NCBI GenBank assembly: GCA_022561415.1
Contig: JADFRH010000008.1
Coordinates: 5,071-13,250, forward strand
Source: Planctomycetota bacterium
GTDB taxonomy: Bacteria > Planctomycetota > Phycisphaerae > UBA1845
DNA length: 8,180 bases
Reading direction: 5' to 3'
The position numbers and the translations under genes were made by a program. Positions 1-6,543 of the stretch are shown piece by piece (position 1 is the first letter of the stretch; each line of letters begins with the position of its first letter). Below the pieces are notes generated by a model. The model was not told the origin of the DNA. It saw only the letters and a program-made list of their open reading frames with translations, and searched no databases.

Positions 1-7
1 TCATACT

Positions 8-1270
8 CTAGCTAAACACCAGTGCCGCGCAGGTGACACATGTCTGGGTCGCCTGATCGACCGCTTGATGGTATGTGATTCGCGTCACGTGCGCGTCTCC
101 CAGAATCCGGGCGAGGGTGAAGATGCAACCGGCGCTGCAAATGTTCGTGCGGTTGCGTTCGACTGTCAGATACTCTCGGAACGCGTCCGCGCCGCCCGTT
201 TGGAGCCGATCGAGGGCCGTGAGGTCATGCCGGCGGACCTCGCCCAGGTAGGGCTCGTCCAACGTGCGCTCGTCGCCGAATGCGGCGCCGACATGACTGA
301 GATCGGCACCGGCGACGACCAGCGTGTCGACACCATCGTCGGCGATCGCGTCGGCCAGCGCGGTGGCGAAATCGCGAACGTCTACGCCTCGACCGTCCAT
401 CGGCGCCGTGCCGGTCGGTCCGCACACATCCGGGATCAGAAACGGAACGATCATGAAGCCATCGACTCCGAAGAGGTGCTGCAACCAGGGCACTTGCAGC
501 TCAACGGAGTGTTCGTACATGTGATCGAGCTCGTACGTACGCAGCTCGCCGCAGAGGCGTTCCACGCGCCGTAGGAAGTCGACATCCGTACGTACCCGGC
601 CAAGCGGCGTCTCGAAATCGTTTGCCGTCGCGACGACCGACTGCGCCCGCCCCGCGTGATTGGTCCCGAGAATCACCACGCGTCCGGGAGGCTCGCGCCG
701 ACCCAGCGCGGCATAGGCCGCGGCGTAGCACGGTCGACCGCGAGCGTAATCGAGATGCGGTGCGATAATTCCGCGAATCGTCCCAGTGATCGTATGCGCT
801 TGGGCTTCCGCGAGAACCTCCCTGAACAGACCGTGAGAATCACTGGCAATGCCACCGGCGCGCCGGGGCTCACCGGTGAAACCGGTTTGCCGGGCCTCGA
901 GACCGAGCATCTCCGGGTGCGGCATACGCCGTACGCCTTGCTCCCGGTAACCGGCTTGAACAGACTCGAAATGAGCCTCGAAGCCCGGACCCTCCAGAAA
1001 ATGCGCGCTCTCCAGGTGACGCACGATCGAACCCAGCGTCTCCGATGAGACGGGCTGCCCGCAGGCCGCGTGAAACTCGTGCTGAATCTCCTCGCAGGTG
1101 TGAGCCCCATCCATCAGCGCCAAAATCATCAACGCCGGTCTCGACAGCGTGAGTTCCACTGTCGACAGACCGCTGCGATCACGCACGCCGACGCGTGTTT
1201 CGTTTCCGCTGGAATCCGGGTAGACCTCGACCGGACGGAGCATCGGTTTGTATGTGGCGTTACCGGGCAT
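8..1270 (-). CDS. Memo-family protein (AmmeMemoRadiSam system protein B type) with PqqD-like N-terminal region
   Basis: The C-terminal half (about residues 160-420 of a 420-aa product) has the Memo-family landmarks: IIAPHLDY with His172, ILGTNHAG with His205, YEHSVELQVPWLQ with His254, AGADLSH with Asp323 and His326, and NICSAGC with Cys378/Cys382. In human MEMO1 the matching His, Asp and Cys residues line a metal-binding pocket related to class III extradiol dioxygenases; the bacterial function is unresolved. Residues about 34-98 resemble a PqqD-like winged-helix region (SRPALMILALMDGAHTCEEI, then HLESAHFLEG). That assignment is weaker. I chose the ATG at 1270 because a TTG at 1288 in the same frame lies inside a T-run and has no ribosome binding site; the ATG has no clear Shine-Dalgarno either. 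The gene follows tadC by 97 bp, across a perfect palindrome that may terminate transcription, so it need not be part of the pilus operon. No radical SAM or AMMECR1 partner is visible. The stop is TAG at 8-10. Confidence 0.88.
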   Translation of the reverse strand: MPGNATYKPMLRPVEVYPDSSGNETRVGVRDRSGLSTVELTLSRPALMILALMDGAHTCEEIQHEFHAACGQPVSSETLGSIVRHLESAHFLEGPGFEAHFESVQAGYREQGVRRMPHPEMLGLEARQTGFTGEPRRAGGIASDSHGLFREVLAEAQAHTITGTIRGIIAPHLDYARGRPCYAAAYAALGRREPPGRVVILGTNHAGRAQSVVATANDFETPLGRVRTDVDFLRRVERLCGELRTYELDHMYEHSVELQVPWLQHLFGVDGFMIVPFLIPDVCGPTGTAPMDGRGVDVRDFATALADAIADDGVDTLVVAGADLSHVGAAFGDERTLDEPYLGEVRRHDLTALDRLQTGGADAFREYLTVERNRTNICSAGCIFTLARILGDAHVTRITYHQAVDQATQTCVTCAALVFS

Positions 1271-1286
1271 TGTCGACCAGGGTATC

Positions 1287-1343
1287 AAAAATGGCGAATG
1301 GCGAATAGCGAATTCAGAATTCTGAATTCGCTATTCGCCATTC
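1287..1343 (-). terminator. 48-bp perfect palindrome plus T-run, possible intrinsic terminator after tadC
   Basis: Bases 1296-1343 equal their own reverse complement over all 48 positions, centred on the GAATTC at 1317-1322. On the minus strand, four bases after the stem, comes a run of five T (1287-1291). This resembles an intrinsic terminator for the operon read from tadC, although the stem is AT-rich for one. The sequence is also built from 7-bp units (ATGGCGA, ATAGCGA, ATTCAGA, ATTCGCC and similar) running from 1291, so it may instead be a dispersed heptad repeat. The T-run ends 17 bases before the chosen start of the Memo-family gene, leaving little room for a separate promoter. Confidence 0.5.
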
Positions 1344-1346
1344 ACG
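1291..1346. repeat. Heptad tandem array folded into an inverted repeat
   Basis: From 1291 the sequence can be cut into 7-bp units that nearly all begin with AT: two copies of ATGGCGA, then ATAGCGA, ATTCAGA, ATTCTGA, ATTCGCT, ATTCGCC and a decayed eighth unit. The right half is the reverse complement of the left half. Three GAATTC sites fall exactly 7 bp apart (1310, 1317, 1324). Such simple heptad palindromes look like a repeat family and not like coding sequence. Confidence 0.8.
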
Positions 1347-1367
1347 AGTCGTGGGAACGCTTCGGCG

Positions 1368-2312
1368 TTATAACAGCCCGGGCGTGTTGTTCAGTGCTTC
1401 AATCATCTTGAGCGCGGCCGGACCCGCCAGGACGACCATAATGGCCGGGAAGATGAACAGAATGAGCGGCGCCATGAGCTTGACGGCTGTCTTCTGGGCT
1501 TTTTCTTCGGCCCGCTGACGCCGCTTGACGCGAAGAACATCCGATTGGTTGCGAAGGGCTCGAGCGATGCTGCTGCCGAATCGCTCGGCTTGGTTGACGA
1601 TGGCCACGAACGACTTGACCTCATCGAGCCCCACCCGTGTCGCAAAGTTGCCCATGGCCTCGGCGCGCGGGATTCCCATCTGCGTCTCGAGCGTGATCAA
1701 CTGGAGCTCCTCGGCAAGCACGGGATGCACGTGCTGAAGCTCCTCGCCGACGCGAAGCAAGGCCCCATCGAGCCCGAGTCCCGCCTCGACGGAAATAACG
1801 AGTGTATCGAGCGTATCGGGCAAGGCCTGTTGGATCTGGATCTTTCGTTTGGAAATGGCCGAGCCCAGCCAGAAATCAGGGGCCAGAAACCCGACGCCGC
1901 CCGCGATCATGATGTAGCCGACGGCGGTCATGAACGGCAGGCCCTTCATCAGAACAAAGCTCGCGACGATAATGCCGGCGAGTATGGCGACGATCGTCTT
2001 GCTGGCCAGGAATGTCGTGGGGGCGGCCTCCGAACGAAACCCGCCCATCGCGAGCTTCGTGCGCAGCTTCGACATCTGATCCGCGTTTCGAGTCGCCGAC
2101 GGCATGATGGCGATGGGCGCGAACTTCTCGACGACGCGCTGTGCGACGGATTCACGCGCCTGCGCTCTGGCGTCGACCGTCTTCTCCTCGGACTTGCGTC
2201 CGCTCATCCGGCGTTTGATCGTGCTTTCGTTCTCTTCATCGTTGGGCCACAGCGAATAGACAATCAGCGCGATACTCGCCACCACCATGCCACCCATGAG
2301 ATAATAGTTCAT
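1368..2312 (-). CDS. tadC: Type II secretion system F family protein, TadC-like Tad pilus platform protein
   Basis: This 314-aa inner-membrane protein has a short N-terminal membrane segment (about residues 4-21), a charged cytoplasmic stretch (22-100), a hydrophobic pair (about 106-124 and 128-148), a T2SSF domain (about 162-295, with LPDTLDTLVISVEAGLGLDGAL) and a final membrane segment (about 278-298). T2SSF proteins form the platform on which the secretion ATPase acts. In Tad systems two such proteins, TadB and TadC, occur side by side; this is the second, and the motif order LPD-L-EAGL fits TadC. The ATG at 2312 is well supported, with GGAGG at 2320-2324 seven bases upstream, the best Shine-Dalgarno among the confident genes. 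It follows tadB after a 97-bp spacer that holds an inverted repeat, and ends with TAA at 1368. Confidence 0.92.
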   Translation of the reverse strand: MNYYLMGGMVVASIALIVYSLWPNDEENESTIKRRMSGRKSEEKTVDARAQARESVAQRVVEKFAPIAIMPSATRNADQMSKLRTKLAMGGFRSEAAPTTFLASKTIVAILAGIIVASFVLMKGLPFMTAVGYIMIAGGVGFLAPDFWLGSAISKRKIQIQQALPDTLDTLVISVEAGLGLDGALLRVGEELQHVHPVLAEELQLITLETQMGIPRAEAMGNFATRVGLDEVKSFVAIVNQAERFGSSIARALRNQSDVLRVKRRQRAEEKAQKTAVKLMAPLILFIFPAIMVVLAGPAALKMIEALNNTPGLL

Positions 2313-2319
2313 CGAAACG

Positions 2320-2324
2320 CCTCC
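2320..2324 (-). promoter_or_regulatory. Ribosome binding site of tadC
   Basis: The minus strand reads GGAGG followed by seven bases and then the ATG at 2312. Most other genes here have weak or no recognisable sites. It lies 13 bases downstream of the inverted repeat at 2338-2405, so a stem there would leave the site accessible. Confidence 0.8.
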
Positions 2325-2331
2325 AGGAAGC

Positions 2332-2406
2332 CATCAACTGTCAGCTATCAGCCAGACGCTTGCAACCGCCAACGCATATTCCGGCTGACGGCTGATAGCT
2401 GACGGC
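2332..2406. repeat. Inverted heptad repeat between tadB and tadC
   Basis: A perfect 14-bp inverted repeat pairs 2340-2353 (GTCAGCTATCAGCC) with 2390-2403, with a 36-base loop; C2338 and G2405 can also pair. Both arms are made of 7-bp units: TGTCAGC and TATCAGC on the left, CGGCTGA twice and then TAGCTGA on the right. In the transcript the structure would begin a few bases after the tadB stop and end before the tadC ribosome binding site. It has no T-run, so it looks more like an mRNA-processing or stabilising element, or a mobile repeat, than a terminator. Confidence 0.75.
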
Positions 2407-2409
2407 CTC

Positions 2410-3417
2410 TTAGACCTTAATGTTGACAATCCATCGAATCATGGCGATGCCCATCAGTTGCATGCCGGCCGCGACGCCGAGCATGATCTGCCCGATCGGG
2501 TCTTCAAGCAAGACGTTGGCGTAGTCCGGATTGAGGTAGAGCGTCGCACCAAAGATAAGCGAAGGCAGCGCGAACAGCACCCAGCCCGACAGGCGTCCCT
2601 CGGCCGTCAGACCCTTGATCAACCCGGCCAATTCAATGCGCTCGCGAATGACACCCGTGATGTTGTCGAGAATCTCCGCCAGATCGCCGCCGGTCTGCCG
2701 CTGGATCATGACCGCCGTGACGAAAAACTTGATATCGAGCGAATCGACGCGCCGCGACATCGCCTGGAGCGCATCCTCCATCTTCATACCGAGGTTCTGC
2801 TCGTGATACACCTGGGCGAATTCCGTCGCAATCGGTGGGGGCATCTGCTCATAGATTAACTGGATCGCACCGGGGAGTGAGTGTCCGGCACGAAGCGCCT
2901 GACTCATCAGCTCAAAAACATCGGGCAACTGCTCCGTCAGCTTGGTCATCCGGCGTCCGCGACGAAAATTGAGCCAGAAGAACGGCAAGATGAAGGCGGC
3001 CCCGGCGCACCCGAGGGCCACGATCGGGTTGAACTGCAGCAGCATCAGCCCGATGGCGAACACCAATGATACGCCGCTAATGTTGACCAGTGTCTGCGCG
3101 GCGGACCAGCTCAGATCCGCCTGGTCCAGAAGCGTTTGCAGCTTGGGGACGACGGACATCTTGCCGAGCAGCTCTTCCGCGATCGTCTTCGTTTCTCGCA
3201 AAGCGCCACGTCGCAGGATGGACGCTTCGAGCTTGGGATCCTGATCCTTCTTTTCACCGCGGAGACGGGACTGCATTTTCTTGCGGGTGGACGAACGAGC
3301 GTCGCTAACGGCCTGAAAGATGCCGTAGGACAGCAACACCGACCCTAGGAGGGGGAGGATGTAGACGAAGAGTTCGTCGCTCTGCGCCAGAATCGGTAGA
3401 AGGGCCGTATACATCAT
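2410..3417 (-). CDS. tadB: Type II secretion system F family protein, TadB-like Tad pilus platform protein
   Basis: This 335-aa membrane protein has an N-terminal membrane segment (about residues 16-36), a basic cytoplasmic stretch, two adjacent hydrophobic segments (about 110-128 and 130-148), a T2SSF domain (about 164-288) and two C-terminal segments (about 276-294 and 309-330). The T2SSF domain shows LPDVFELMSQALRAGHSLPGA and QRQTGGDLAEILDNI, hallmarks of TadB, the first of the two Tad platform proteins. It would sit in the inner membrane and contact the CpaF ATPase. It starts at the first of two adjacent ATG codons (3417), with a modest GGAAG six bases upstream. The gap to the cpaF stop is only 26 bp, so the two genes are almost certainly co-transcribed. 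The stop is TAA at 2410. Confidence 0.93.
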   Translation of the reverse strand: MMYTALLPILAQSDELFVYILPLLGSVLLSYGIFQAVSDARSSTRKKMQSRLRGEKKDQDPKLEASILRRGALRETKTIAEELLGKMSVVPKLQTLLDQADLSWSAAQTLVNISGVSLVFAIGLMLLQFNPIVALGCAGAAFILPFFWLNFRRGRRMTKLTEQLPDVFELMSQALRAGHSLPGAIQLIYEQMPPPIATEFAQVYHEQNLGMKMEDALQAMSRRVDSLDIKFFVTAVMIQRQTGGDLAEILDNITGVIRERIELAGLIKGLTAEGRLSGWVLFALPSLIFGATLYLNPDYANVLLEDPIGQIMLGVAAGMQLMGIAMIRWIVNIKV

Positions 3418-3443
3418 CTCGGGCTTCCGAGTGAGAAACTTCT

Positions 3444-4898
3444 CTAACCTTCGTCAGTTAGCAAGACACGACGCGTAAACATGGCCGGATCAAGTTCCTG
3501 GCCGGCAGCCTTGAAGCGATCGAGAAAGGTCGGACGGATCCCGGTCGACACAAACTGACCGCGTGCTCTACCGTTGGGTCCGATGCCACTCTGCTCAAAC
3601 AAAAAGAGATCCTGCATGGTAATGACTTCCCCCTCCATGCCGGACACCTCGGTGATTCCGATTATCTTTCGAGCACCACCGGTCAACCGCTGGGCCTGCA
3701 CGATCAGATGAATGGCCGACGCGAACTGCTGACGAATGGCGCGTAGCGGCAGCTCGAACCCGGCCATCATCACCATGGTTTCAACACGTGCGACGGCGTC
3801 GCGGGTGCTGTTGGCGTGAATGGTCGTGAGCGATCCGTCATGGCCCGTGTTCATGGCCTGAAGCATATCCAGCGTTTCGGGACCACGGCACTCGCCGACG
3901 ACGATTCGGTCCGGGCGCATTCGAAGGCTGTTGACCAGGAGATCACGAATCGTTATGCGTCCTTTGCCTTCGATGTTGGCGGGCCTGGTCTCGAGACGTA
4001 CGACGTGCGGCTGTTGGAGCTGGAGTTCGGCCGCGTCCTCAATCGTCACGATTCGCTCTGTATCAGGTATAAACCCGGACAGATTGTTGAGCAGCGTGGT
4101 CTTGCCGGAGCCGGTTCCCCCGACGACCAGAATGTTCATATGCGACCTGACGGCGGCTGCCAAAAAGTCGCGCATCTCCGGCGTGACGGACCCATAGCTG
4201 ATGTAGTCGTCCCATGACGGAGGCTTGGAACCGAAGCGTCGAATGGACATGCTTGCGCCGTCGATCGCCAGCGGCGGGATCACCGCGTTGACGCGGCTTC
4301 CGTCCTCCAGGCGGGCGTCGACAAGCGGGCAGGTCTCATCGCAGCGCCGCCCGACGGCACTGACGATCTTGTCGATCACCTGCATGAGGTGCGCGTTATC
4401 GCGGAACTGGACCTCGGTCAATTCGAGCTTTCCCGAGCGCTCGATGTAAACCTGCCTCGGACCGTTGACCAGAATATCGCTGATCGAATCATCACCGAGT
4501 AGCACCTCGAGCGGTCCGAGCCCGAACGTTTCGTCCAGGACTTCGTCAACCAAGCGGCGCCGCTCGTTGAAATTGAGCAGCGTTTTTTCGTGCTCCGCGA
4601 GCTGCGTGACGACTTCCCTGACCTGCTCTCGAAGCGCCGCGTCGTCACCCGTCATGCGGGCCAGATCCAGCTTGTCGATGAGCTTTCGGTGGAGTCGAAC
4701 TTTGAGGGTGTTGAACTGCTCGACCTTTTCCTTGGAAACACGGCTCTTGGTCGCTGCCGGAGCCGAGGATGCGGACGGAGCGACGGCAGACTTGGGCTGG
4801 GAGGGCGCAACCTTCTCGGGTGGTGCGGCCGGTGCGCTGGGCGCCGGCGGCGGGGCGGGAGGCATCGCTACATTACCGGGAATCCGTTTTCCGAACAT
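3444..4898 (-). CDS. cpaF: CpaF/TadA family secretion ATPase of the Tad pilus
   Basis: This 484-aa cytoplasmic ATPase powers pilus assembly. The core is intact: Walker A GGTGSGKT at residues 260-267, Asp box VTIEDAAEL at 284-292, Walker B RIVVGECRG at 331-339 and His box GSLTTIHANS at 355-364. The domain before the ATPase core (about 58-240) has the usual GLGPLEVLL and ISDILVNGPRQVYIER motifs of the CpaF/VirB11 group. Residues about 10-58 form a low-complexity Pro/Ala/Ser-rich tail followed by a charged segment, probably a flexible linker. The length is typical for CpaF. The ATG at 4898 is preceded by a purine-rich but weak site. The gene follows cpaE after a 175-bp repeat-containing spacer and precedes tadB by 26 bp, the expected Tad order. 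No key residue is missing. Confidence 0.96.
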   Translation of the reverse strand: MFGKRIPGNVAMPPAPPPAPSAPAAPPEKVAPSQPKSAVAPSASSAPAATKSRVSKEKVEQFNTLKVRLHRKLIDKLDLARMTGDDAALREQVREVVTQLAEHEKTLLNFNERRRLVDEVLDETFGLGPLEVLLGDDSISDILVNGPRQVYIERSGKLELTEVQFRDNAHLMQVIDKIVSAVGRRCDETCPLVDARLEDGSRVNAVIPPLAIDGASMSIRRFGSKPPSWDDYISYGSVTPEMRDFLAAAVRSHMNILVVGGTGSGKTTLLNNLSGFIPDTERIVTIEDAAELQLQQPHVVRLETRPANIEGKGRITIRDLLVNSLRMRPDRIVVGECRGPETLDMLQAMNTGHDGSLTTIHANSTRDAVARVETMVMMAGFELPLRAIRQQFASAIHLIVQAQRLTGGARKIIGITEVSGMEGEVITMQDLFLFEQSGIGPNGRARGQFVSTGIRPTFLDRFKAAGQELDPAMFTRRVLLTDEG

Positions 4899-4938
4899 TT
4901 TCGTTTTTCCAATAGACGCCGCTTACGACACGCCCGCC

Positions 4939-4991
4939 GAGCCGAGGGCTTCAGCCCTCGCGGACTCCGCGCAGGCTGAAGCCTGCGGCTC
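4939..4991. repeat. Double-hairpin palindromic repeat between cpaE and cpaF
   Basis: Two perfect 7-bp hairpins with four-base loops stand side by side: 4943-4960 (CGAGGGC, loop TTCA) and 4970-4987 (CGCAGGC, loop TGAA). An outer 6-bp stem, GAGCCG at 4939-4944 with CGGCTC at 4986-4991, can compete with or partly enclose them. The two hairpins share the pattern GGC-loop-GCC with complementary loops. This looks like a short dispersed palindromic repeat; no T-run follows on either strand. Confidence 0.75.
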
Positions 4992-5015
4992 AGCGCAACG
5001 ACGAACGACCCGCAA

Positions 5016-5051
5016 ACCGGCCTGCAAGCAGGCTCTGCCTGTCTCACCGGT
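5016..5051 (+). repeat. Palindromic repeat, copy 1 of a two-copy family
   Basis: The core at 5021-5044 contains CCTGC and GCAGG separated by AA, then GCCTG, so CAGGC at 5029-5033 can pair either back to 5020-5025 or forward to 5037-5041 around TCT. ACCGG (5016-5020) and CCGGT (5047-5051) close the element. A second copy lies at 7927-7950 on the opposite strand, identical at 20 of 24 positions; three of the four differences swap A and T at matching stem positions. Confidence 0.75.
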
Positions 5052-5073
5052 CTCCGCACATCAAGAATCGTTA

Positions 5074-6261
5074 TCAGCCGCCTGCAAAGATCCTACCGAT
5101 CAGACTCTGCTTGGGGGCATCCTTCTCATCGGTTTGTCCGTCGGCCCCATACAGGGATTGGGCGATTTCCTGTATCGCCAAACGTAGTTTGCTTTTCGGA
5201 CTGTACGTCATGAGCGGCTCACCGAGATTGATCGCGCCACTGGCCGTCTCCCAATCGTCCGGAAGCGTGGCGAACGCATCGAGCCCCAACGTAGACGTAA
5301 GATCAGTGACCGATAAGTGCCCCGACATGCGCCCGACCCGATTGCACACCAGTTTGATCCGGTCCGCGTTGTAGCCGTTTTCCCGCATGTTCTCGAGCAG
5401 CCGCGACGCCGTTCGTACGCACGGAACAAGCTGCTGCACGACAAGGAGTGTCGTATCCGCCAAGGCCAAGACCGACTTGCTGCCGACATCATACCGCGTG
5501 GGTCCGTCACAGATCACGAACTCGTGGAACTCGAGCAGACTCGTGACGACGCCCACACAGGATGCCGCTGAAATCATTTCCGTCTCGGACAAGTTAGCGG
5601 GCCTGCTGAGAACGCGTACACCGCTCTTGTGTTCCGTGAGTGCCCGTGCGACCACCTGCTGATCGAGATGTTCCGGAGAAGCGCAGAGGTCCGCCAACGT
5701 ATAGTTCGGGTCCACATCCAATACGGTCGCCACCTGACCGAATCGATAGTCCAGGTCAACGACGGTCACCTGCCCGCGCGCCAGGGCGGCCATCTCGACG
5801 GCGAGATTCGTGGCGATCAACGTGGCGCCGACGCCACCCGACGTGCCGACCACGGTGATGAGTTGCCCATCGCATGAGCTGTTGGCCTGCTCCGTTCTTA
5901 TCCGATCGACCGCCTCGACGAGAGCCTTGTCCTCGATCGGCTTAGGAAGGAACTCACGCGCGCCGGCCCGCATGACATTGAGAATAAGCGTGCCTTCGGT
6001 TGAACGCGACGTCGTAAAAATTACGAGTTCGCGCTTCTCTCGAGCAATACTACCGATTACCGGAAGCACGGAATCGGGGTCGGGATCCAGATCGATCAGG
6101 AGCACATCCGCAGGAAACTGCTCGACCGCCTGCGATAACGTGGAAAGATCCTCGATCTCGGCGACGATCTTGATGCCCTTGGCCGCCTGGAGCTTGGCGC
6201 GTGCCTCCTTCGCCAGCGCGGCGTCCGAGGTCATGACGATGAATCTGACGTCCCTTCCCAT
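5074..6261 (-). CDS. cpaE: CpaE/TadZ-like Tad pilus localisation protein (receiver-like plus ParA/MinD-type ATPase fold)
   Basis: This 395-aa protein has two parts. Residues about 3-122 form a response-regulator-like domain with DVLLIDLDPD (Asp57/Asp59 at the acceptor loop), IFTTSR and FLPKPIE with the conserved-position Lys107. Residues about 133-370 form a ParA/MinD-type fold with GTSGGVGAT at 139-147 in the Walker A position, VVDLDYRFG at about 167-175 and FVICDGP as the later acidic strand. Both Walker A lysines of the canonical KGGVGKT are replaced (Ser and Ala). Loss of such residues is known among CpaE/TadZ proteins, which position the pilus machine at a pole or focus. I chose the ATG at 6261, where the receiver fold begins; a TTG at 6291 would add 10 residues, but its only GGAGG lies downstream of the codon. 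The protein is followed by cpaF as in other Tad loci. The stop is TGA at 5074. Confidence 0.9.
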   Translation of the reverse strand: MGRDVRFIVMTSDAALAKEARAKLQAAKGIKIVAEIEDLSTLSQAVEQFPADVLLIDLDPDPDSVLPVIGSIAREKRELVIFTTSRSTEGTLILNVMRAGAREFLPKPIEDKALVEAVDRIRTEQANSSCDGQLITVVGTSGGVGATLIATNLAVEMAALARGQVTVVDLDYRFGQVATVLDVDPNYTLADLCASPEHLDQQVVARALTEHKSGVRVLSRPANLSETEMISAASCVGVVTSLLEFHEFVICDGPTRYDVGSKSVLALADTTLLVVQQLVPCVRTASRLLENMRENGYNADRIKLVCNRVGRMSGHLSVTDLTSTLGLDAFATLPDDWETASGAINLGEPLMTYSPKSKLRLAIQEIAQSLYGADGQTDEKDAPKQSLIGRIFAGG

Positions 6262-6543
6262 GGATTCCAAGCCGTAACGGCCACCCTCCAATCAAAACGA
6301 ACGGTACCCGCGCGGTCCCCCTGCCACGCCCAATACCGTGTTTCGTCTCTCCAGGACTACAACTTCGGAAAACCGCGATGCTGTCGTGTGGGCCGGTTTT
6401 CGCTAGTTCATCGGCGCGCCCGCGGGTCCAACCTGGGATAACCACGAACGGACACACCGAAGCCGCCTTATCGGCCCGCGGCGCGAATCTCAGAATCACC
6501 AGCGGAGTCCTCGTTGCCCGCGGGACCGGTAAGGTCATGGCTG
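6262..6543. other. Spacer between tadG-like gene and cpaE, no supported gene
   Basis: This 282-bp stretch has open frames on both strands, but none gives a recognisable product or has a ribosome binding site. The minus-strand frame running through it continues out of frame into cpaE, so it is probably chance in GC-rich DNA. An 8-bp inverted repeat, GAAAACCG at 6368-6375 with CGGTTTTC at 6394-6401 around an 18-base loop, is the only structure seen. It could be a processing or weak termination site after the tadG-like gene, but there is no strong T-run. Confidence 0.5.

Noticed and set aside
1291..1346. Heptad array as a CRISPR or insertion-sequence end
   Set aside because: There are no 25-40 bp repeats with unique spacers, and no transposase or target-site duplication is visible on either side.
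1545..2402. Plus-strand 285-codon open frame opposite tadC
   Set aside because: The frame lies almost wholly opposite the well-supported tadC; its product is rich in Arg, Asp, His and Gly, typical of antisense frames in GC-rich genes, and shows no known fold.
4465..5187. Plus-strand 240-codon open frame opposite cpaF and the cpaE-cpaF gap
   Set aside because: It is antisense to the ATPase gene, Ser/Arg-rich and then Ala/Gly-rich because of the Pro/Ala tail on the other strand, and it runs through the palindromic repeats.
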